Source of the DNA: an uncultured Bacilli bacterium
GTDB lineage: Bacteria; Bacillota_I; Bacilli_A; RF39; UBA660
Length of the DNA: 29,765 nucleotides
Direction: 5' to 3'
NCBI GenBank assembly: GCA_910579535.1
Contig: CAJTUR010000021.1
Coordinates: 1-29,765 of the forward strand
Below are positions 24,581 to 29,765 of the stretch, in pieces. Every line of letters begins with the position of its first letter. Positions within the stretch are counted from its first letter, which is position 1. A model generated the notes under the pieces. It was given only the letters and a program-made list of their open reading frames with translations. It was not told the DNA's origin and made no database searches. Made by a program: the position numbers and the translations under genes.

Positions 24581-24622
24581 CGACGTTATTCGACAAAAAC
24601 TCATTTCTCTTTTTTTTATAAT
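24581..24622 (+). promoter_or_regulatory. Xre-regulator promoter with tandem Spo0A-box-like element
   Basis: CGACGTTATTCGAC (24581-24594) is followed after 22 bp by TATAAT (24617-24622); no -35 at 16-18 bp. On the opposite strand it reads TGTCGAA-TAA-CGTCGAA: one perfect Spo0A box and one with a single change, 10 bp apart from start to start. Twin of the element at 18361-18401. Confidence 0.55.
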
Positions 24623-24664
24623 GAGCCTATAAAGTATCAAAGGATGCTTAAAAGGAGGCCATTT

Positions 24665-24919
24665 ATGCAGTTATCAGAAGTTGTTGCAGCAAAAATAAAA
24701 AAAATATGTGAGAAAAAAAAAATTTCCCTCAATAAAATGTCTAAAATATGTCATTTACGGCAAAGTACTCTCCAAAGTTTAATTGATGGAAAATCAAAAA
24801 ATCCAAAATTACAAACCATTAAAACAATTTGTGATGGACTAGAAATTTCTTTTCAAGATTTTTTTGAAGATGAATTATTTTCCAAAGTAGAAAGCGAGGA
24901 AAAAATTGAAAATATTTGA
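24665..24919 (+). CDS. Xre/Cro-CI family transcription regulator (84 aa)
   Basis: The protein is almost entirely one helix-turn-helix domain. AKIKKICEKKKISLNKMSKIC is cut by the turn before LRQSTLQSLIDGKSKNPKLQTI (recognition helix about 36-48), then ICDGLEISFQDFF and an acidic tail. ATG 24665 is chosen because AAAGGAGG lies 6 nt before it; the in-frame ATG at 24644 has no site and would add 7 basic residues. The promoter carries the tandem-box element shared with the endonuclease gene. The 73-aa gene downstream overlaps its end. It probably binds DNA as a dimer; targets are unknown. Confidence 0.88.
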   Translation: MQLSEVVAAKIKKICEKKKISLNKMSKICHLRQSTLQSLIDGKSKNPKLQTIKTICDGLEISFQDFFEDELFSKVESEEKIENI

Positions 24920-25127
24920 AGAAAAAGATCGAGTACAAATTATTTTAGATGAAGGTGACCTTTTAGAAGTTTCTTCTTCGAATCATGACCCTATTATTAT
25001 CAAATGTGAAAATTCGGAAATCAAAATTGAAGATATTCGTTTAAAAACCATTTTAGATAAAAAAGAAGAAGAAGAGGCCATTCAAGCTATGAGAGATTAT
25101 ATAAATCAAAAGGATAAAAATAAGTAA
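24906..25127 (+). CDS. 73-aa partner of the Xre regulator, unknown function
   Basis: It starts at a TTG (24906) with GAGG 6 nt upstream, inside the last codons of the regulator gene, so the two are translationally coupled (14-nt overlap in another frame). The sequence is acidic. It has a beta-rich first half (VQIILDEGDLLEVSSS, PIIIKCENSEIKIEDI) and a helical charged end (KKEEEEAIQAMRDYINQK). No known domain is apparent. Co-expression with a single-domain HTH protein suggests a co-regulator, ligand sensor or anti-regulator. The stop lies in the loop of the bidirectional terminator. Confidence 0.7.
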   Translation: MKIFEEKDRVQIILDEGDLLEVSSSNHDPIIIKCENSEIKIEDIRLKTILDKKEEEEAIQAMRDYINQKDKNK

Positions 25128-25138
25128 TTTATCCTTTT
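25108..25138. terminator. Bidirectional terminator shared by two convergent operons
   Basis: AAAAGGATAAA (25108-25118) pairs with TTTATCCTTTT (25128-25138), 11 bp with a 9-nt loop, with T runs on both strands. It overlaps the end of the 73-aa gene (+), and its right arm ends on the last base of the asnB stop (-). Confidence 0.85.
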
Positions 25139-26973
25139 TAATTTTTAATAAAATACACGTCGTACCAAATTAAGAATACATAAATATTGTAAATCTTTCT
25201 TCCATTATTTTTTATCCCTGTATAGTGTTCATTTAATAATTGATTAATATATTCTTTATCAAAAAATTCTTTAACATATTCTTTATTAAAATATTCTTTT
25301 ACTAAATTATAATATTTTTCTTCTTTAAGCCATTTTGAAAAAGGAACAGGAAAACCTAGTTTTCTTCTATTTGCCCAATCATCGGGAATAGAAAGATTCG
25401 CAATATCTCTAAATACTTTTTTGGTTGCTTTGTTTTTTATTAAGTGTTTTGTTGGAATTTTTCTGGCGTAGTCAAAAAGTTCTTTATCCAATAAAGGAAC
25501 TCGAAGTTCTACTGAGTTGGCCATGGTCATTTTATCTGCTTTTAGCAATATGTCTTGAGGTAACCAAAAATACATATCAATAAACATCTTTTTTGTAATA
25601 TCATCACAATCTTTTACTTTATTATAATAAGGCTTTATTATGTCGCCAATGGTTTCATTATCTCTAAGCTCTGGAATAAGCATAGCGTTTGCTTCTTTTT
25701 CAGACAGAATTGAACCATGACCTATGTAGCGTTCATAAAAAGGTTGACCGTACATTTTAATCGTATTTTGGCCTGGAAAATGCGGAAAAGGACTAACTAA
25801 CTTACGTAAACTTTTTCTGAAAAATAAAGGTAATTTCGTATAGATTTTTAAAAGTGCTGGCTCATAATATTCATTATATCCAGCAAACATTTCATCGCTT
25901 CCTTCTCCTGATAAAACAACTTTCACTTGTTTACTGGCTAATTCACTTAAGAAATACAAGGGTACAGTAGAAAGATTAGCATGAGGTTCATCGGTATGAT
26001 ACATAATTTTTGGAAGAATGTTAAAGAATTCATCACTGGTTATTTTTTTCTTTTCATTTTTTACATTTAAACGTTTTGAAAGTTCACTTGAATATTCCGT
26101 TTCATCAAAACCGGGCATATCAAACCCCACTGAAAAGGTTTTATTTGGTTTTGCGATACTTACTACATAGGATGAATCGACGCCTCCTGATAAATAAGAG
26201 CCTACTTCTACATCACTAGTTGTTTTATGATAATTTATTGATTCTTCTAACACTTCTTGTAATTCTTTTTTATAGTTTTCATAAGTATTATTGGTTTTTG
26301 AATAATCAATTTCAAAATATTTAGCTATTTTCATTTTACCATTTTTATATTTAAAATAATGACCTGGCTTTAATTTATACACATTTTTGAAAAAGGTTTC
26401 TTCATGAATGGAATATTGAAAGATTAAATACATTTTTAAGGCTTTTTTATTAACTTCTTTTTGAAAGTCCGGATGGTCTAAGAATGCTTTTATTTCTGAT
26501 GCAAACATAAAACACTCTTTCGTCTTGTAATAATAAAAAGGTTTTATCCCAAAATGATCTCTTGCTCCAATTAGTTCTTGTGTTTTTTTATCATAAATGA
26601 CAAAACTAAACATTCCTCTTAATTTTTGGAAAAGTTTTTCTTTGTATTGTTCGTAGCCATGAAGAATGACTTCCGTATCGGTTTTTGTTTTAAATTTATG
26701 CCCTTTTTTCTCTAAGTCTTCTTTTAATTCTTCATAATTATAGATTTCCCCATTAAAAATGATTACCCTACTTTTGTCTTCATTAAAAATAGGTTGTTCT
26801 CCACCTTTTAAATCTAGAATGGCTAATCTTTTATGTCCTAGAGCAATGTATTTATCTGTAAAATACCCTTCTCCATCTGGTCCACGATGATGGATTCGGT
26901 CGGCCATTTTTTTTATAATTTCTTTTTTTTCACTGATTTTTTTTTGGTCAATAAAACCTATTATTCCACACAT
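25138..26973 (-). CDS. asnB: Glutamine-hydrolysing asparagine synthase-type amidotransferase
   Basis: The 611 residues are of normal AsnB length. The N-terminal glutaminase domain starts MCGIIGF with the Cys2 nucleophile, then HRGPDGEGYF, FNGEIYNY and SFVIYD. The C-terminal synthetase domain has the PP-loop SGGVDSSYV (near residue 255), LSGEGSDEMFAGYNEY and ELRVPLLDKELFD. ATG 26973 lies 4 nt after the ligase stop, with GGAG in the end of that gene. AsnB makes free Asn, but relatives (AsnH in lactic acid bacteria) amidate D-Asp or DAP on peptidoglycan precursors. The neighbouring D-Asp-ligase-like gene favours a wall role here (inference). Confidence 0.95.
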   Translation of the reverse strand: MCGIIGFIDQKKISEKKEIIKKMADRIHHRGPDGEGYFTDKYIALGHKRLAILDLKGGEQPIFNEDKSRVIIFNGEIYNYEELKEDLEKKGHKFKTKTDTEVILHGYEQYKEKLFQKLRGMFSFVIYDKKTQELIGARDHFGIKPFYYYKTKECFMFASEIKAFLDHPDFQKEVNKKALKMYLIFQYSIHEETFFKNVYKLKPGHYFKYKNGKMKIAKYFEIDYSKTNNTYENYKKELQEVLEESINYHKTTSDVEVGSYLSGGVDSSYVVSIAKPNKTFSVGFDMPGFDETEYSSELSKRLNVKNEKKKITSDEFFNILPKIMYHTDEPHANLSTVPLYFLSELASKQVKVVLSGEGSDEMFAGYNEYYEPALLKIYTKLPLFFRKSLRKLVSPFPHFPGQNTIKMYGQPFYERYIGHGSILSEKEANAMLIPELRDNETIGDIIKPYYNKVKDCDDITKKMFIDMYFWLPQDILLKADKMTMANSVELRVPLLDKELFDYARKIPTKHLIKNKATKKVFRDIANLSIPDDWANRRKLGFPVPFSKWLKEEKYYNLVKEYFNKEYVKEFFDKEYINQLLNEHYTGIKNNGRKIYNIYVFLIWYDVYFIKN

Positions 26974-26977
26974 ATTT

Positions 26978-28186
26978 TCATCTCCAATAACTGTTTTTGT
27001 ATTCTTTATAGTAATGCAACCATCTTTTTCTTAACATAAGAAATCTTTTAAAATTTTTGTCTAATTTGGCATCCATAGGTTTGACTACTTTTTTCCACAA
27101 GGTCAAAGCTTTTTTCTTAAATTCTTTATTTTTTATATATTTTTTTATGATGCCTTTTGGCACAAAAGATAAAAGAACTTCTTGGTCTAAAAATTCGTAC
27201 TCATTCTTAAGATTGTAAAGACAATCATCAACTAGGACTTTTACCAGATTTTTCCCTAGAGCACTGACGTAATAACTACATCTTCCTTGACGGGCATTGA
27301 TTTCTAAGACTTTAAATGTCTTATCTCTTTCATCGTACTTCATATCGACTTCAGCAAAGCCTTGGTAATGAATGTTCTCCATAAATTTTTTTATTTCTTT
27401 AGCTTGTTTTTTTACGTTTCCATCGGTTGTGTTAAAACCATTTATTAAAACAGCGGCGTTTCCAACCATCGATTTGGTTCTTTCTTGAAGGCCGATTTGG
27501 GCAAAAGAAAGGAATTCTACCTTTCCCTCTTGATTGACATACACGACAGAATCAAAAAGATAAGAATCATCCCCAGGAATAAATTCTTGAAGAATAAGTT
27601 TATCTTTGTAACCCGCTTTTTTTATATTTTTGATTATTTTATCTAACTCGTCTTGATTTTCAATTTTGTAAATTTTATGTTTATCTTCAAATTTTAAGTG
27701 GTTGTATTCGACGACATTACTCGGTTTTAAAACAATTGGAAAAGGCATATCTGTTTTTTTATCTTGTTTTGCACAATCATAATAAATCGTTTTAGGAAAA
27801 ACTAAATTTTCATTTTCATACGTTTTATAAAAATTTTCTTTATTGGTAAGACTTTTTATGATTTTTAAATCAGGAAAATTATAGACGTACTGTTTGCTTA
27901 ATCTTTTTTTGTTTCCTGTAATAAATTCTGTATAGGTTTCATTGGTACTGATTAAGACAATTTTAGATTCTTTATGCTCTTTGGCAAAGTTTTCTAAGAT
28001 TTCAAAAAAAGTCTCTTTTTCCCAAATTTTTTCTTCATAGCTAACATGTAAAATATTAGAAAATTTAGTAAAAGCTAAGCGATCTTTGCCTATAAGATAA
28101 GCTTTTTTCTTGTATGCTTCGTAACAACATCTGGCCATATAATAGGCATTGGCGTCGGTGCCGAGTATTAATACTTCGAAGTTCAT
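26978..28186 (-). CDS. ATP-grasp ligase resembling D-aspartate ligase (peptidoglycan cross-bridge)
   Basis: The 402-residue protein starts with a pre-ATP-grasp domain (LILGTDANAYYMARCCYEAY). The ATP-grasp core follows: FPIVLKPSNVVEYN, LILQEFIPGDDSYLFD and the metal/phosphate block EVDMKYD...LEINARQGRCSYYV. This order, and the GDDS and INxRQGR blocks, are those of the carboxylate-amine ligases that include the enterococcal D-aspartate ligase, which adds beta-D-Asp to the lysine of the stem peptide. The basic C-terminus (KKYIKNKEFKKKALTLWKKV) could hold it to the membrane, where lipid-linked substrate lies. ATG 28186 follows GAGGTGAG, which overlaps the racemase stop. Alternative: another amino-acid ligase of the family. 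Confidence 0.8.
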   Translation of the reverse strand: MNFEVLILGTDANAYYMARCCYEAYKKKAYLIGKDRLAFTKFSNILHVSYEEKIWEKETFFEILENFAKEHKESKIVLISTNETYTEFITGNKKRLSKQYVYNFPDLKIIKSLTNKENFYKTYENENLVFPKTIYYDCAKQDKKTDMPFPIVLKPSNVVEYNHLKFEDKHKIYKIENQDELDKIIKNIKKAGYKDKLILQEFIPGDDSYLFDSVVYVNQEGKVEFLSFAQIGLQERTKSMVGNAAVLINGFNTTDGNVKKQAKEIKKFMENIHYQGFAEVDMKYDERDKTFKVLEINARQGRCSYYVSALGKNLVKVLVDDCLYNLKNEYEFLDQEVLLSFVPKGIIKKYIKNKEFKKKALTLWKKVVKPMDAKLDKNFKRFLMLRKRWLHYYKEYKNSYWR

Positions 28187-28195
28187 GGTCTCACC

Positions 28196-29377
28196 TCAAT
28201 ATTTGATTTCTATTTCTTTTTCTTTATCTTTATGAATTCTTGGTACTCGATTACTAATAAGGTTAAATAAATGATAGCTGTTTATGTTTAATTTCGTTGT
28301 TACTTCTTTTATACTTATAGTCTCTCCAAATATTTCTACTTTATCATCTATTTTTACAGATTCATCTACTAAAACGGATAACATATCCATGGCATCGTTT
28401 ATAATTTTATATTTTTTACCATTGATAGCAACGTTTTGAAATTCTTTTGTGACTCCATCCGCGTAACCAATCGGTAAAGTGGCCACTCGTTCTTCTTTTT
28501 TTGCTTTATAAAAGCCATTGTACCCTACTATCTCGCCTTTTTTAACGGTTCTTATGGACATGACTGTTGAGTAAAGAGAAAAAGCGGTTTCAAGTTTTAG
28601 ATGATTTTCTAAAATACTTTCACTTATATGGTTTCTTTTTAATACAAATTGTCTTTTTAGATTACTTAGTTTTCCTTTGATGTTTTTAGTTGGTTTAATT
28701 GAACCATTGAATCCAAATAGAACGATGCCTAATCTTACGCCTGTTACAAAGCTTGGTTTTTTATGGCTTACAAAGGTTAAACTTCGGTCAATGTGGATAA
28801 TGGGAATGTCTTTTAAGTGCATGTCTTTTGTTAATTCTTTAAAGGTGGCTAATTGTTGGTCATAATAGTTATCGTTTCTTCCACTAGTAGCAAAATGGGT
28901 GAATAAGCCTTCTAAAACTATTTTTTCATTTGTTTCAATGATTTTTACGGCTTCTTTTATTTCTGTTCTTTCTTTGAAGCCAAGACGATTCATACCTGAA
29001 TCAATTTTTAAATGCACTTTTTGAGGGTAAGTTAATTTCTTTTCGTTTAATTTTTTTAATTCTTCTAAGTTTTCAATCATTAACGTAATCGTATTCATTT
29101 GACAATCGTCGATAAATTCGGGGGAAATGGGTTCTAAGACCAGAATGGGAATTTCATTATTTATTTTACGAATGTCTAACGCTTCTTCTAAAGAAGAAAC
29201 GGCTAAATAATTGATTCCAGCTTCTATTAAGTCATTCACAATTTTTATCCCATGATGGTAAGCATTGTTTTTAACAACAGCAATGTAATAGTTGTATTTG
29301 CTGTATTTTTTTATTATTTCTTTAGTATTCCTTTTTAATTTTTCACTGTCTATGACAGCGTAGGTTTTTCTGTACAT
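28196..29377 (-). CDS. alr: Alanine-racemase-fold PLP amino-acid racemase
   Basis: The 393 residues have the alanine-racemase order: PLP-lysine segment VVKNNAYHHG (Lys near 37; usual form VVKANAYGHG), VHLKIDSGMNRLGF, THFATS, a VRLGIVLFG block, the second catalytic Tyr in GYNGFY, and RVATLPIGYADG. The lysine segment and the substrate-side loop around NDAMDMLSV (usual form MCMDQ) deviate from standard Alr. A roughly 15-residue basic stretch after position 245 (KLSNLKRQFVLKRNH) also looks unusual. First gene of the operon with the ligase and AsnB. It may be the cell's Alr or an Asp/Ser racemase feeding the ligase. Only a lone TATAAT (29402-29397) is visible as a promoter. Confidence 0.85.
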   Translation of the reverse strand: MYRKTYAVIDSEKLKRNTKEIIKKYSKYNYYIAVVKNNAYHHGIKIVNDLIEAGINYLAVSSLEEALDIRKINNEIPILVLEPISPEFIDDCQMNTITLMIENLEELKKLNEKKLTYPQKVHLKIDSGMNRLGFKERTEIKEAVKIIETNEKIVLEGLFTHFATSGRNDNYYDQQLATFKELTKDMHLKDIPIIHIDRSLTFVSHKKPSFVTGVRLGIVLFGFNGSIKPTKNIKGKLSNLKRQFVLKRNHISESILENHLKLETAFSLYSTVMSIRTVKKGEIVGYNGFYKAKKEERVATLPIGYADGVTKEFQNVAINGKKYKIINDAMDMLSVLVDESVKIDDKVEIFGETISIKEVTTKLNINSYHLFNLISNRVPRIHKDKEKEIEIKY

Positions 29378-29589
29378 AAAATCACTCTCAAGTATTATTA
29401 TAAACTACTTTTAAAAAAAAGAAAAATACTTTAAAGAGGTTTTTCTTTACTCTTCTAATATTGTTCTTTTTTTTATCTGTAATAATCAAAACCCTTCGAT
29501 TCCAAAGGATTGGAAGAGACTAAGTATTCTTCCTCATTTGTTCTTTAATTTTATAAAAGATTATTTTTGTTTTTGAAAATTTGGTAAAA

Positions 29590-29765
29590 TCATTGTTGAT
29601 TTATTCTTTCTATTTTCAATTTTTCTATTAATATCATTGAATTTTCAGTAAAGTTGCCTTCATTAAAATATTTAAATCGCTCTTTAAAATCATTTTTTAA
29701 TTCTTTTTAAAGGCTCTAGATAATTTAGTGGGGACTTAAAATTAAAGATTTCTAAGTAAATAAAA
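29590..29765 (-). pseudogene. Decayed gene fragment running in from the right edge
   Basis: From the edge one frame reads YLEIFNFKSPLNYLEPLKRIK and then meets a stop. A shift by one at the A-run continues with NDFKERFKYFNEGNFTENSM and MILIEKLKIERINQQ to a TGA at 29592-29590. The composition looks like coding sequence, and the first part vaguely recalls the end of a DDE transposase, but no family is certain. The rest of the stretch, 29378-29589, shows only the -10 of the racemase gene and no supported gene. Confidence 0.3.

Noticed and set aside
1..29765. CRISPR arrays, rRNA genes, prophage blocks
   Set aside because: No regularly spaced repeats, rRNA sequence or phage structural genes were seen.

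Overview
The window is low-GC DNA with Bacillota/Bacilli-type signals: RNase Y, a leucine T-box leader in front of leuS, SigA-type promoters (TTGACA-17-TATAAT), AGGAGG ribosome sites, tRNA genes with encoded CCA, and a SipW/TasA-style signal peptide at the left edge. TGA is used as an ordinary stop (histidine kinase, racemase, ligase), so the code is standard and not the mycoplasma code. Peptidoglycan-modification genes argue for a walled organism. The best fit, by inference, is an uncultured gut-type member of the Bacilli (Erysipelotrichales/RF39-like). Reading frames are frequently broken: at least five decayed genes lie in about 30 kb.

Layout. 1-265: partial secreted protein (-). 496-1930: a broken IS91-like (HUH, Y2) transposon with end hairpins, a leaderless-looking transposase start and a 62-aa passenger gene. 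1977-4974: a membrane protein and rny (-). 5044-6624: a 7TM histidine kinase followed by the ruins of a response-regulator receiver. 6675-8935: PlsC-like acyltransferase and recA, with palindromes in the recA promoter. 9028-11287: an alpha/beta hydrolase and a PIG-L deacetylase gene broken by one nonsense codon. 11287-14345: Leu T-box, small membrane protein, leuS. 14352-18189: an envelope operon (PAP2 phosphatase, NAGPA phosphodiester glycosidase, unknown membrane-anchored protein, GT2-GtrA glycosyltransferase).

18361-19252 holds an orphan MvaI/BcnI-type endonuclease (+). Then come tRNA-Pro, an M3 peptidase with a damaged or unusual start, a decayed P-loop NTPase (+), an ABC exporter, and a six-tRNA operon (Val-Thr-Tyr-Gln-Lys-Arg). 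24581-25127 holds an Xre-type regulator and a 73-aa partner (+). 25138-29377 is a three-gene operon: alanine-racemase-fold enzyme, D-aspartate-ligase-like ATP-grasp enzyme and asparagine synthase. It looks like a complete cassette for making and attaching an amidated D-amino acid to the peptidoglycan stem. A decayed fragment runs off the right edge.

Two observations stand out. First, the orphan endonuclease and the Xre regulator, 6 kb apart, share an almost identical 14-bp element (CGACGTnnTTCGAC), 21-22 bp upstream of a TATAAT with no normal -35. On the opposite strand it reads as tandem Spo0A boxes. Second, the racemase/ligase/amidotransferase operon pairs a D-Asp-ligase-type enzyme with a PLP racemase whose lysine motif is atypical.
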